From contig OX031071.1 of the NCBI GenBank assembly GCA_943736015.1, positions 31,404,619 through 31,468,618 of the forward strand: a stretch of DNA of 64,000 nt, given 5' to 3'. A program made the translations under genes and the position numbers. The notes under the pieces are model-generated. The model was given only the letters and a program-made list of their open reading frames with translations, searched no databases and was not told the origin of the DNA. The DNA is from Tridacna crocea (taxonomy: Eukaryota; Mollusca; Bivalvia; Cardiida; Cardiidae). This document shows positions 44,515 to 55,769 of the stretch, one piece after another (the stretch's first letter is position 1; each line of letters starts with the position of its first letter).

Positions 44515-44532
44515 ATCCCGGACGAGCCCCCA
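44515..44532 (-). other. Primer binding site, tRNA-Pro type
   Basis: The minus strand reads TGGGGGCTCGTCCGGGAT, five bases inside the 5' LTR. It is identical to the site in the miniature element at 7792-7809, and the match continues for three more bases (TGG). Confidence 0.92.
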
Positions 44533-44537
44533 ATTTC

Positions 44538-45101
44538 TGTTACGACCCTTACGAGCCAGGCGTAACTAGAAAGTAGAAGCCAGCAACAAACGATAACAAT
44601 TAACAGAATTTATTACCAAAAATATCAAAAAATCAGTGACAATATTACAATAGTACAAAACAATACCTTAGACGTTAAATACAGAAGACAAATTATTCCA
44701 GTTTTAATTCGTCTGATCCTGATCCATACTGAATGTAATCCAAGCACACGAAATAATCCCCACTTTAGTCTTATCCTAATCCAAACTGAATGTAATCCAA
44801 GCACTAATTATATGACACAAACACAAAATAACCCCCAACTTTAGTCTGGCAATCATGTATTAACTAGTGAACGCCGATATGTAAAGAGCTTTTCCTTGTA
44901 TAATAACAGAGAAACTTCCAGAAAATTCATGTTTAAATTAGTTGTATAATTTCTAGTAATCAAACTGTAAAAAGACCCGGAAACTTCCAGAACAATATTC
45001 CACAAGAGAGAATCCAGTTCTAAAAATAGCAACAGGGGAAAACCATTCAAAATAAATACACACATGAACAAAGCTAGGAATAACTGGGTATGTACATAAC
45101 A
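44538..45101 (-). repeat. 5' LTR of Gmr1-like element
   Basis: 564 bp. On the + strand from TGTTACGACCC to TGTACATAACA. Confidence 0.92.
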
Positions 45102-45265
45102 AGATACTAACTTAACTGACTACAAAAGTATTGTAATGCAAGTCAGTCGGAAACTTACAAAAAACAATTCAACTAGCTGTACTACATACAACTAACACTA
45201 CTTACGGCTTAATCAGGTGTACATGTACAAATTAGATTACATCATTACATCCCCTCCCTCCTTTA
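45102..45265 (-). other. Candidate 3' LTR start and purine tract of second Ty3 element
   Basis: On the minus strand 'attaaaggagggagggga' is followed by TGTAATGATGTAATC, the expected polypurine tract/LTR junction about 120 bp after the integrase stop. The LTR would then be interrupted at 45101 by the Gmr1-like element and continue into 39117 and below. Confidence 0.5.
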
Positions 45266-45385
45266 ATGGGTGTTTGACTTCAGTCAAAGTGAAATAAACA
45301 AATTCAATGAGTAAACAGTATTTTATTAAAAGTAAAACAAAACAATATCATACAACTTAAAAATCAAGTCATGTTCTTTTACTGT

Positions 45386-46342
45386 TTATTTCATTACCGC
45401 ATTCACTAACTTCCGAGCTGTAACGAAATCAACATCATTCAGAACACCTGACCGGAAGAGAGCATCAAGGGCTTGGATCTGGCTATCCAGCTGCTTGGAA
45501 GACATCTGGTACAGGATAAAATCTTCATAGCGGTCTGGTGGTTTATTTTGTCTCTGTGACCGTCTTGGTGCAGGGACAGGCTGAACAAGCTCTTGTGACC
45601 CTTCTATTCCAGTGGTAGAACTGTTATTGACTTCTGCGGACTGTCTGATCCTCGTGTCAAAACTGTGGTCGGCTTGTGTTTGTATTGACTGTTCCAAGGA
45701 CTGTTCTGTCATGTCAAAGCCATCATCAGCTTCTATGTGTGCCGACTGTTCTTCCAGGTTGGCTTGATCTTCCTCCTTTGGAACCTGAAAAGATACAGAA
45801 GATTCATTAATATGCCTAACATCATCAGTACTATGACTACTGGCTAAATCTTTTGTAGTATCTTGGATATTACTGTCTCTAAAGGTATGATCAGCAGATT
45901 TATGTTGTAGATCTTCTGTGGTCTCTTCTGCTGCATCATTTTCATTATGCCGACTCTGATCTTGCACATTATGGGCGTCCCCATAGACGTATGCATGATA
46001 AGCATAATCATCATCTTCAGAGTCAAGCTCATTTAAGAGTTCAATGTCACTATGGTTATCAATGACCGTGATCTCTTTGTCTTTGGATGCATCCCTGGGT
46101 TTTGATTTTGTATCCTCCTCTTCTGATACAATATCCTTTTCAGTAGACTGTTCAACCTGTACATCTTGGTTCTTATGAAGCAGTCTCTCTTTGCCCGATT
46201 GTTCAGATTTTACCTTATAAACAGGAATGTCCGTTCTTGCCTGGTCCATGACAATATAGGTGTCATGTTCAAATCTGTCGGCTATCTTGTGTTTCCCTGT
46301 ATATGCAAATTGCTTAACCAGGACTTTATCGCCAACTTGCAA
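45386..46342 (-). CDS. pol: Integrase C-terminal and acidic tail region
   Basis: 318 residues. Starts QVGDKVLVKQFAYTGKHKIADRFEHDTYIV, the SH3-like 'GDKVLV' C-terminal integrase module. It continues as a long Asp/Glu/Ser/Gln-rich low-complexity tail and a short conserved-looking end (RRSQRQNKPPDRYEDF). RRSxRxxKPPxRY is a common end of Ty3 integrases. In-frame stops at about 46378, 46490 and 46631 cut it from the core. Confidence 0.75.
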   Translation of the reverse strand: MQVGDKVLVKQFAYTGKHKIADRFEHDTYIVMDQARTDIPVYKVKSEQSGKERLLHKNQDVQVEQSTEKDIVSEEEDTKSKPRDASKDKEITVIDNHSDIELLNELDSEDDDYAYHAYVYGDAHNVQDQSRHNENDAAEETTEDLQHKSADHTFRDSNIQDTTKDLASSHSTDDVRHINESSVSFQVPKEEDQANLEEQSAHIEADDGFDMTEQSLEQSIQTQADHSFDTRIRQSAEVNNSSTTGIEGSQELVQPVPAPRRSQRQNKPPDRYEDFILYQMSSKQLDSQIQALDALFRSGVLNDVDFVTARKLVNAVMK

Positions 46343-46630
46343 TTTAACAGCTTTCGCTCTTCTATTATATAGGAATTAGTTTTTTGTCTTTGCTCTGTCG
46401 GTATGTCTTGAGACTATCTCATGGGCTTTAGCCATTCTAAGTTGAAGCTCAGCTAAGTAGTCTTGTAATGATTCACTTTGTCAGCCCTCTCTGGCTTTTT
46501 CGATCACTAGATCAACAGGTAATCTGGGCTTTCTTCCAAAGAGAAGCTCGTAAGGAGACATTCTTGTAGTTTCGTGTGGAATGCAGTTGTAATAGTACAC
46601 CAGTGGCTTTACAAACTGCTTCCAGTCTCC

Positions 46631-47077
46631 TCATTGGTGGTCTTCAAGTGTTCCGAGCATGTTCAGGAGGGTGCGGTTGAACCTTTCAGGACCAGCATTA
46701 CCATGAGGATGGTAAGGTGATGTTTGGCTTTTCTTTATTCCCATCACAGTACAGAGTTCTAGTATCAGTTGGCTCTCAAAATTGGCTCCTTGGTCAGAAT
46801 GAATTCGGGCTGGTATACCAAAATGAACAAAACAATCATTGAATAAGGTTTCTGCAGTTGTTTTCGCAGTCTGGTTTTTGGTTGGAATCGCTTTTGCAAA
46901 TTTGGTGTAGTGGTCTGTTATAACCAAAATGTTGCCAATATTTCCTTTTAAAGGTTCCAGAGTCAAATAATCTATGCAGACCAGTTCCAGAGGGTAAGTG
47001 CTATGTACGTGTACATTGACCAAAGGTTCCTTTTCGATGGTACTCTTACGCCAGATACATCTCTCACATTTTTCCAC
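46631..47077 (-). pseudogene. pol: Integrase catalytic core, second Ty3 element
   Basis: 149 residues with the DDE residues visible: LVCIDYL (first Asp), IHSDQGANFES (second Asp) and GPERFNRTL (Glu). YHPHGNAGPERFNRTL differs from the usual GNGQxER, but the Glu is kept. It follows the zinc-binding segment after a single in-frame TAG at 47180-47182. Confidence 0.88.
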
Positions 47078-47467
47078 CCATTTGCATGTATCTGATTCAA
47101 CTCCTGGCCAGTAGAACCGTTCTCGGATAAGATGAAGTGTTCTTTCCGTTCCAGGATGGCCTATGTCGTTGTGTATTGCCTAGAGAATTTCTGTCCTGTA
47201 TGTCTCTGGCACAACTAGTTGTTCGATAATTTGGTGTTCTTCTTGAATGCATCTAAATAGAATTCCTCTCTTTACTCCGAAGTTTTTGTATTGCTTCCGC
47301 ATAGTTAAGTCGTCTTTGCAGGTGAAACGAGATGGAAGCTTCTTATCGATGACCGTTATCCTCCACTTGTCAATCCATTTGTCTCTTCGCTGGGCTTGTC
47401 GTATCTCACGAAATTCTTTCTGCAATAAGGTACATCCAGGTTCATCAATAATGTCTGCTAAGTTCAT
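47078..47467 (-). pseudogene. pol: Integrase zinc-binding region, second Ty3 element
   Basis: An open segment 47180-47467 (RGILFRCIQEEHQIIEQLVVPETYRTEIL) is followed past the TAG by the His-His and Cys-Cys pairs (HNDIGHPG...CERC). This is the N-terminal HHCC integrase module, interrupted by one stop. Confidence 0.8.
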
Positions 47468-47619
47468 ATCGCATGCAGGGAGAATTTCAATCAGGGTAGG
47501 ATTGAGCTGGTTGCAAATGGCTTTGACCGTCTTGTCCTGCTGACTAATTTTTTCCTGATTATCATGATCAACAACTGTTTCATATGGCTACCAACTCAAG
47601 CCATCAGCATCGGCATTCC

Positions 47620-48174
47620 TCAATCCAGAGCAATACTGAATATCAAGTCATATTGGCCGAGTACGGATGCCCATCTCTGTCCAGTCACGTCTAACTTAGC
47701 AGTTGACAAGACGTAAGTTATAGGGTTGTTGTCAGTCAGGACGGAGAAGTGATTCATTATTAGATAGTCACTAAACTTCTCCGTTATGGCCCATTTTAAA
47801 GCCAAAAACTCTAGCCTGAAAGCACTGTATTTCTGTTCCGCTTTGTTTAATGCACGGATTGCGTAGGCTATAACTCTTTTCAGACCATTCTGAGTCTGGT
47901 ATAACACGGCTCCTAAGACTTTTGCCGATGCATCGGTATGCAATTCAAATGTAACAGAAAAGTCCGGGTAGGCTAAGATAGGTAGTGTAGACAGAAGTTC
48001 CTTTAGGTGGTAAAAGACCTGCTGTTCTTTGTCTGTCCAGTTCCATGTATTGGATTCAGAATTTTTTCTCTTTTGGAGATGTTGGAGGCAGAATCTCTGT
48101 GAGTGGCCTTGCAATACGGCTGAAATCTTTTTATGAATCGCCGATAATAGCCGGCAAAGGCTAGGAAAGAGCAC
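47620..48174 (-). pseudogene. pol: RNase H, second Ty3 element
   Basis: The recognisable part begins after a frameshift near 48130. FELHTDASAKVLGAVLYQ holds the first Asp, FRLEFLALKWAI the Glu, and VLTDNNPITYVL the next Asp. It ends in a second frameshift and stop near 47620, before the usual ADALSR-like end. Confidence 0.85.
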
Positions 48175-48215
48175 AAGTCATCTGCATTCTTTGGAGTTGG
48201 CCAGTTCTGTACCTT

Positions 48216-49055
48216 TTAAATTTTGTTCGGGTCGGTTTCCACTCCATCACCACTAACAACATGACCAAGGAACTGTACTCTTGGTTTGAAAAAGCAACAC
48301 TTTTCAGGTGCTAATTTCAAATTGGCTACTCTCAGTTTGGACAGAATGTGGTCAAGTCTCTCTAGATGTTGCTCAAAAGTTTCACTGAAGATAATGAGGT
48401 CATCCAGGTAGATCAAGCAGATTGTCATATTGAAGTCTCCTAGAATATCCTGCATTATCCTTTGATAAGTGGCTGGACTATTGGTGAGACCAAAAGGCAT
48501 CATGTTGTATTCATAAAATCCAATAGCCCCAACAGTGAAAGCTGTCCTCTCTTTATGTGACTCTTCAATCTCAATCTGGTGATAGCCAGATTTCATGTCC
48601 ATTGTTGTGAAGTATTTTGCTCCATGCAGACAGTCAATTATCTCCTCCATTCTTGGTAGTGCAAATGAATCCTTCACTGTGATACTGTTGAGTTGTCTGT
48701 AGTCGACACATAAGCGGAGTTTTCCATTTTTCTTCCTCACCAAGATTACATTCGATGTATATAGCGACTTCGAGGGACGGATCAATCTAGCTGCTAAAAG
48801 TTGTTCTATGTGATGAGGCACTTCGTCAATCATGGAAGGTGGTATTCTTCGCTGTCTCTGTTTGAAAGGAATGTCACTCGATAAGTTAGTCCTGTGACGA
48901 ATTCTATTACAGATCCCAATATCTGTGTCATCAAGTGAAAAAAGGTCTTTATAGTTTCGGAGCAACGATACCAGTTCTGCTGTCTGATGACTGTCAAGAA
49001 GATTAGCTTCATCTATGTCCAGGTTATCAATGATATCATCATGCTTTTCTTCCAT
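48216..49055 (-). pseudogene. pol: Reverse transcriptase, second Ty3 element
   Basis: 279 residues. YTSNVILVRKKNGKLRLCVDYR, MDMKSGYHQIEIEESHK, MPFGLTNSPATYQ and the catalytic IYLDDLIIFS are all present, ending at FLGHVVSGDGVETDPNKI before an in-frame TAA. The RT fold is complete up to the connection domain. A frameshift in the 49013-49200 region separates it from the protease side. Confidence 0.92.
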
Positions 49056-49534
49056 TCTTTCAAAAACATCTTCCTCAATATAGACTGGCTGTATCTCGCA
49101 TATGATGGATCTTGGCTGAATGGTAATTGGACTTGTAATATTGGAAAAACTGATCTTAACAGGGCAATTCTTTTGGTACTGGTATTAAATATTGGCGTTA
49201 CATCAATCCAAGATGGCATCTGGCCTTCATCGGTCTCCTGTATGATAGCAGCTGTGTCTGGGTAAGGCAGCTCCTTGTCTGTATATCCATCAATCTCAAC
49301 AGTATGATTCGGTTTGATGGTTATCTTGTGCGTTGCTGCATTTCTTACTATTGCCAACTTCTTGTTGTTTTTCTTGAGCTCCTTGTCCCTAATCGTGATT
49401 GCACGAAAGCCTAAATACCATGGAGTATGCAAACTGGCACGCTATAGAAACTGATCTCCAAAGTTGGATTTGCACTATTTCATCATTTCTTGAATGATGT
49501 TTGTGCCTATTATTACAGGAGTCTTCTTGGAGTA

Positions 49535-49873
49535 CTAAGTATCAGCAGTATCAGCAGCAATCAAGAATAAACTACGTAAAGGTTCGGATTTCGGAAGACC
49601 TTTCTGGATAGACAGCCCTGTTTCAATGTATCCCAGATATGGTAAGTTCTGTCCATCAGCACATTCAGTATTCAAAATCGAATCAACAGGTAATATGTCA
49701 TTTGTGCCGAGATGTTGCTTATAAAAGGACTCCGATATTAATCTCACGCAACTACCTGTGTCCAGTAAAGCTTGAGTTGCTGTATTTCCGATGGCGACTT
49801 CGACTTCATTAACACATTCTAATAATTTGGGATCATGATTGTCCATGCAAGTGCTCGAGTCTGATCCCGTCAC
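49535..49873 (-). pseudogene. pol: Retropepsin protease, second Ty3 element
   Basis: 112 residues with ALLDTGSCVRLIS, an intact Asp-Thr-Gly active site. An in-frame TAG ends it. The frame resumes as SKKTPVIIGTN, the usual 'xIIGxx' block. The segment 49013-49432 is the protease-RT linker. Confidence 0.85.
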
Positions 49874-49879
49874 AGGAGC

Positions 49880-50000
49880 ATTTACTCGTTTGGGCAGTCC
49901 TTAGCCATGTGCCCTTTATCCTTACACTTAGTGCAAACAAACTGAGCTAAGATGATTGTGACCACGTTGGTTACAAATGTAACACGTTGGTGAGAATGTA
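49880..50000 (-). pseudogene. gag: Gag zinc knuckles, second Ty3 element
   Basis: The minus strand encodes CTKCKDKGHMAKDCPN, a perfect CCHC knuckle, preceded by a second Cys/His cluster (CNQRGH). Upstream gag is not recognisable. Confidence 0.75.
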
Positions 50001-50050
50001 TCCTCTGCTTTTGGTCAGCTGATTTGCCGTCCTTTAAGGATGGCTGCTAT

Positions 50051-51814
50051 ATACAAGTTACCATGTAAACCAGTGACAGATGGTCAGCTGGGAAGGTAAG
50101 GGTGAAAAAGGGTTGCAATCCTCTGGTCTACTTCAGGCGTTGGCAGCTTCAGCAAAATGTCACGAAATCAGAAAACAGTCCAAAAAGGATTGTTTTGTAA
50201 GATTCTCCAAAAGAATATCGCGAAAACACAAGAAAATAAATTTTGAAAAAGTTGGCTTGAATAGTTAATCTATCCGGAAATTTTCAAATTTATTTTTTCT
50301 CTCTTTTTCTTTATTTTTTATCTCGTAGTTAACTCATATCAGCTCCAGTATCAAATGAAAAGTTGAAAAAAAAAATACACACACAAAGTAGCCGATGGTT
50401 ACTCTGGGTACAAGAAATTAAAGTTCACTTGGGTCTAGCAATGACAATTTTTTTTTTTAATGTTTTCAAATGCAAATTTTGGTAAAGTCTAAGCTAAGGA
50501 TTATTTCATTTAATTTGGGGTAAAGATACAGTGGAAATCAATTAATAGTCTCATTTGAGCAGGGAATATACACAAATTCTAAATGAGAACTACTATGTAG
50601 TAATCTACCTTATCTACAAACTAATATAAACTACAAATGTAAACAAGTCAAAGTACAGTCAATGTGAAAGTCAAGGTCGAAGTCAAAATCCCAAAAGTAG
50701 CAAGGCTCAAATTATTTACAGCAAACAGGGCTTAAACTCAACCAGAAATTGATAATAAACGGATTGCAGATGACAGATAATCAGCTATTCCACAAAAAAA
50801 AAAAAAACAGTATGAGAGAGGGAAAAACATAGCAGTCACAGATAATACTGAAATAATGAAAATTATTCTCAAAAGTGATGAAATTCTTCAGGAAAAAAGA
50901 TATTTAACTGTTAATTCAAATGAAAAAAATATCACTATGGCTCTATAAACTCAATCCAGGTTGCTATAAGGCAGATGATACGCAAATAAGTTAGACGTTT
51001 ATGATAAATTCTTCCAACGGACAGATTTTTTTTAAACTTTGCACATACAAAGTTCATCATGTCTCATGTAAAGTACAATGGAAAAAAAGGGGGTCCCCGT
51101 TCTCGTTTCTGAAAAATTCGCTTATAAAAAAGGTATATACAGTTCCAAAATTCAGCATATACTGGATTTAACACACTTTCCTTTAACAATCAATTAAACA
51201 GGAAAATTACCAAAAGAAAATACAAATATACATCAATTTAAAGAAAAAAAAATCAGTTTTGCAGAGAAAACAATAAAAAGCCTGCTTCTGAGCATGTTAA
51301 ATGTACCAATATGCATTTTATATATAGACCATTGAGTGAAAAAGGGAGATAATTTGACCGGGTTAAGGGTTAATCTTCAGTAAAAACATATTTTCTGACG
51401 GACAGATTTTTTTTTAAATTTCCACAATCATAGAACTTATAAATCTTGACAATAAGAAAAAATAAAATTGGCACCTACCCATGCTTCTTTCCCCGGGGAA
51501 CAGGGATGAAGGTCACGTTGGAAGTTAATTTTTCCCAAGGAAAACTATATAGTAGAAGCTCAGCAGACATAGAGGGAAAGAAGAAATTTCTCATGCTCAT
51601 TAAAAGCGATTTTTCCTTTTCCCACATTAATTTTAGATCCTATACTCCTTCAAAAAATGAACATAGCCTATATACCTCAAATTCATATCAAACCCTTCAT
51701 TATCTACACGTAGTTTTTTTTTTTTTTTAATAAATTTGCATACATGATTATGGCCATATGGCTCATAGAAATGTAAAAAGAAATGTCTGTGAAAAAAAAT
51801 GGGATAAAAGCTCG
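50051..51814. other. AT-rich, no gene recognised
   Basis: Could include the decayed 5' part of the second Ty3 element, but I see no gag motif. Short poly-A and poly-T runs are common. A MITE-like scrap 'tttttccttttcccacatt' lies near 51610. Confidence 0.4.
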
Positions 51815-51890
51815 GCAGACATGATGGAAAAAGGAAAAATTATTCAGTAGAAGAAATTTCTCCTTTTCCCACAGTATTTTTCAAAGAGGA
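51815..51890. mobile_element. Palindromic TTAA MITE, small fragment
   Basis: 'tggaaaaaggaaaaattattcag' and 'gaaatttctccttttcccacagtattttt' are remnants of the hairpin. Confidence 0.5.
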
Positions 51891-52827
51891 AATAGGTATA
51901 CCTCAAGAAATAGGTATACTTCAACGGCTTTAATTTTCTGCCTGTTTCATTGTTTGCTGTGTAACTGGACTTTTTTCCAGCTAGGTCTTTACCAGTCATA
52001 TCATCCTTACACTGGCAGGCCAGTTTTGATTCTATCTTATTCCTGAAAGGATAGCATGACAAGTGGCCTGCCATTGTCAGGAAAACGTCAGAAGCTGTAT
52101 CATTTTCCCCGTTGGATAGCTGGCATTGGGTAAAAATGTCCTTTTTCCACGATAAATAAGCGTTCGTTTTGATGAAAACTTCCCCATTTTATTTCGACCA
52201 TTGAATACTATTGCTGGTGCAACTGTACTGGTACCATCTGTGGAATGTTCTACTTGTAAAAGTGCACGGCCGGTCCGCTGTTACTACTGCCATTTGTGTG
52301 AAAAAATACACAATAGCGCTAATAGTTTTACTATCTGTGAGAAATACACATGCGCAGTATGGATGCGCGTGAACATTTATACCAAACGTCGTTAAAGGGT
52401 AAAGTAGCCAAATACCAGTACTTCGCGAAGAAATTCAAGGTAAAGGTTCGAATAGCAGCAATGACCAATTGATTTGGCTAATATGCTATGTGAAAAGTTT
52501 TAATATGTGAAATAGGAGAATATTCTGCAAATGACTAATGACAGGAAGTGAAAAATAATTAATCCCACACCAAAAGTAATATCCTACACCAGATAATAAA
52601 GTGCAAGTGAACACTTTCTTACTACAATACTCTCTAAATGTTTTACTCACGCATACTGTGTACTGTGCTGTTTGAAATGTCACTGTACATGGGCATAATC
52701 AGACAGGTTCACTATATGTCACTTTAAGCTGAGTGTCAAATGTTCATAGAAACACCATGGAAAAAGGAAAAGTTCACAAATGTTCATAAACGGTCATTGA
52801 AATGTTCATGAAGATGTTTGATGATCC
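51891..52827. other. Intergenic, nothing recognised
   Basis: No gene or repeat supported. Confidence 0.4.
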
Positions 52828-52925
52828 AATCTGGTCTTCCGCAGTGGTAGTAGGTAACGTAATCTTCCTTCTGCCGTAGTAGTAGGTAACGCAATCTTCC
52901 TTCCGCAGTGGTAGTAGGTAACGTA
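52828..52925. repeat. ~33-36-bp tandem repeat, three copies
   Basis: The unit is 'aatcttccttccgcagtggtagtaggtaacgt' with minor variants. Confidence 0.9.
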
Positions 52926-53845
52926 CCCCGAACGCCTACTCCTATAAAATAACATAGGGTGTGAATTGGGGATTAGGGGGGTCTATTTGGGGAAGAGTTG
53001 TGATGATAAACTACAGGTAAATAACATCTATTTAAAACTGAAAATTGATGAAAGGCTAGATTTTTATTTCATTTAACTTTATTCATAATATGAATTTAAA
53101 AAAAAAAAATTTTTAGCTAATCAAAACATAATTATTATATCTTGAATTTGATTGAAAGTATTACCACTTAGATTGCAGCAATTATTATGACACTTATAGA
53201 AGGAAACAGTAGGATAAAGGCAGTCACAGCTCATTATGAGCAACGACTACATTATCATACTGATTTCTTCTTAATGAAAATTAATTATTCATAACTGTAT
53301 ATTTTTTTTCAAATTGATTGAGATATATATTTTATGATATATGGATAGCATTGTAAGAAAACAATGTGAGAAGGAAGTCATTGCTGTTATAAGCAATAAT
53401 TACTCATCATACTGTTTTAATTTTAATGAATGAATGATTGAATTTATTCCTTTTTCAACAAAATGGAGCATAAAAAAGTAAGGAAAGAAAACAATATGAC
53501 AAAAAAAAAAAAAAAATCATTGGTCTTATGAGTAATAATTACTAGGCTTTTTTCTTTTTAACTCTTTACGAAACGGTATAATTTAAGATTTGTTCAAAGG
53601 AGTTTACAAAAGTAACAATGTGACAAATGAGAACATGTCTCAGTGTGAGCAATGAGTTCTTCATCATGCAGATTTCTTTTAAAGGAAAATTGTTCAACAT
53701 ATAGATTTGAACAATGTTACAAAAAAAGTAATTTGGCCATGATTTAGTTCTTTACCAAACAGCACAGCATCAGTTTAATGGAAATAATTGGGCAGTGCAA
53801 ACAGATATTACACCGATTTATTATTAAAAGTTTATCTTATTTGTT
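52926..53845. other. AT-rich, mostly nothing
   Basis: Only a decayed MITE start ('ttaactctttacgaaacggtataattt', 53558-53605) is visible. Confidence 0.45.
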
Positions 53846-54045
53846 TCAACTCTCCACCAAAACCCGCAAAATTTAGACTTGTTCCCTTTCAAATCATTTG
53901 CAGACAATTTGATGCTTATTCAAATGGTGCAATTATCAAGTTCAGAAAACATTGAAGAAAAGGGAGATTTTTGTTTTCTCCTTTTCCCAAAATGTTATCA
54001 AAAGGATTTCTCTTTAGAAAATTTAAGTCTGTGATACACAGTTAA
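53846..54045 (+). mobile_element. Palindromic TTAA MITE, diverged
   Basis: 'tcaactctccaccaaaac' to 'tgatacacagttaa'. The arm 'tttctccttttcccaaaatgtt' is kept. Confidence 0.65.
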
Positions 54046-54085
54046 TCACACATATCAAAGCTCATTTGATGTAATTATCCATAAA

Positions 54086-54172
54086 GGTATAGAAAACAAT
54101 GAGGAACCTGGAGAAAATGTATGGTTTTTATCTCTTTTTCCCACGATGTTTTCAAAAGGCTTTTAAGACAAT
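54086..54172 (+). mobile_element. Palindromic TTAA MITE, central fragment
   Basis: 'atagaaaacaatgaggaacctggagaaaatg' with 'tctctttttcccacgatgttttcaaaaggctttt'. Confidence 0.6.
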
Positions 54173-54267
54173 TATAATATAAGTGCTCCTCAGTAGGCCC
54201 CCTAATCCCCCCTCCTAGATAGGTGTTAATTAAATCTGGTAGGCGTTCAGAGAACACACCGCCAAAA

Positions 54268-54966
54268 TATAACCGGGAGGTTATTTAAAGATTAAAGTCT
54301 AACACCATATCACTGGTTTGTTAAAATTGTCTCTCTATCAACCAAGTAGACATAGGTAGCATACATGATAGTACATAATGTATCCTACGTCAAACGGTGA
54401 AATCATGAAACCATGAAACCATTAAACCATGTATCTGAAATATACAATAAAAACAATACTAAATACTTGTTCACAGAAATAACTTGATACTTCCTGCAAA
54501 GTAGATATCATAAAAACAGGTCTTAACCAAACTTGTCCAATCTACCCAAGTACAAACAACCTAGGACTTTATGCTTTATCCAAAGCATAAAGAAATGGGT
54601 TGACAGAAACATTCTTTCACGTATGTACAAAGTTAATACTAAAAGACACTAAAGACTCCATAGAACAAGACATACGACAAACATTGAATTAAAGCACATT
54701 ACACAGTCACTTACCAATATTCACAGAATTGAGTGCAAGTGGGATTCACAGAGTAGGCCTACAAATGGGGTTGTCTACTCTCACACCAGCTCCACACTGT
54801 GCTGTTAGTAGCTGTAATAAGAAGAACATGCAAGAATAATATTATGAATAAAACATGCAATGTTAAAACACAGTCGTTGCCTAAATTAGCCAATGCTGCC
54901 GTAATAAACGCGCAAAGTCAGTGAACTTGAAAACTCATAATAATACGATAATTTCTCAATGCACAC
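54268..54966. repeat. ~690-bp direct repeat, right copy
   Basis: Same orientation as 38405-39097 and about 96-97% identical by eye. Right of it, 54967-55390, I recognise nothing. Confidence 0.85.
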
Positions 54967-55390
54967 GCGTAGAAATAACAAGCTGGCTTAATGCAACCTA
55001 TACCGAAAGCCAAATAAGCTTACAAAAACCACTTTAACTTGAGACAAATGATAATTTTCTAATGTGGCAAAGATGGCCGTCTAAACACAATGAAATCTGC
55101 CGCTCAACTGAATCACCTGACTTAAAAAATGCAATGCTTTCAATGAACGGAAATAAACGAAACGGACATTAAAATAACCAAAAGGAATGAAGAACATGGA
55201 ATCAAAGTACAACCAGTACTGTACACACATAAAGGAAAAACCTATCACCTGGTCACATATGCATTATTACGGCCGTGTTTTGATGAGTGTTGTTTGTATA
55301 TATATTGGGTGTTGAAAAGATTACAGGTCATTTGGCCTTGAGCAGAGATAAAAGATTGCGGTGGAACTGATTTTTTATTGAATCATTGCT

Positions 55391-55619
55391 TTAACCCATT
55401 ACCAAACAACATTATTTTAGATTTGTCCAAATTGAAAGCATTTGCAGACGACAAAATAAAAGTGACTGAAAATTTGAAATTTGTTTTGTGAAGGTTAGAA
55501 AACATTGTGGGAAAAGTAGAAAATGCTGGCTACCAGCATTCTCTCCTTTTCCCACAATGTTTTCTAAAGACTTCTTTCTCAGGGGCGTCAAAAGTAGGAA
55601 TTGTGTGGTAATGGGTTAA
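55391..55619 (+). mobile_element. Palindromic TTAA MITE, reference copy
   Basis: 229 bp, TTAACCCATTACCA to TGGTAATGGGTTAA. The central hairpin spans about 68 bp: 'agaaaacattgtgggaaaag' on the left arm and 'cttttcccacaatgttttct' on the right are exact complements, with only a couple of mismatches closer to the loop. It is the clearest copy for defining the family. Confidence 0.93.
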
Positions 55620-55769
55620 GATAACTTGAACATTTATATTGTTTTGCCTTTGAGTGAACTGGCGCACGTGCGTTGCCGTATATGCAACTGTAAACAGCTG
55701 TAAGTTTAAATAGTATTCGTCTGTTGGTCATTTATTAGCGAGGTGAAAGAATAAGGGACAAAGGATGTA

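Larger units (their letters stand above)
39118..45101 (-). mobile_element. Gmr1-like Ty3 retrotransposon, full-length
   Basis: Complete element of about 6 kb on the minus strand. LTRs lie at 39118-39697 and 44538-45101, starting TGTTA and ending ACA. AGAT immediately precedes the left LTR (39114-39117) and follows the right one (45102-45105), a 4-bp target duplication. Reading 5' to 3' (right to left): proline-tRNA primer site, gag with a CCHC knuckle, protease, integrase, then reverse transcriptase/RNase H, polypurine tract. Integrase ahead of reverse transcriptase is the copia order, combined here with Ty3-type sequences, as in Gmr1-type elements. Several nonsense codons and one frameshift make it non-autonomous. 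LTRs differ by roughly 5% by eye. Confidence 0.92.
45386..50000 (-). mobile_element. Second Ty3 retrotransposon, coding remnant
   Basis: Minus-strand element with standard Ty3 order: gag zinc knuckle, protease, reverse transcriptase, RNase H, integrase. At least eight nonsense codons and several frameshifts break it. Its 5' side beyond about 50050 lacks recognisable gag, and no primer site was confirmed. The 690-bp repeat at 54268-54966 could belong to its 5' LTR, but about 4 kb of unrelated sequence with MITEs lies between. Confidence 0.85.

Noticed and set aside
41172-49535. Stop-codon reassignment or programmed readthrough to explain the many single in-frame stops in both Ty3 elements
   Set aside because: TAA, TAG and TGA all occur, frameshifts are also present, and the ~5% LTR divergence of the Gmr1-like element is about what neutral decay with several nonsense changes would give. 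Many stops could be GAA/GAG/GGA to TAA/TAG/TGA changes, but the original codon is usually unknown, so I draw no mutational conclusion.
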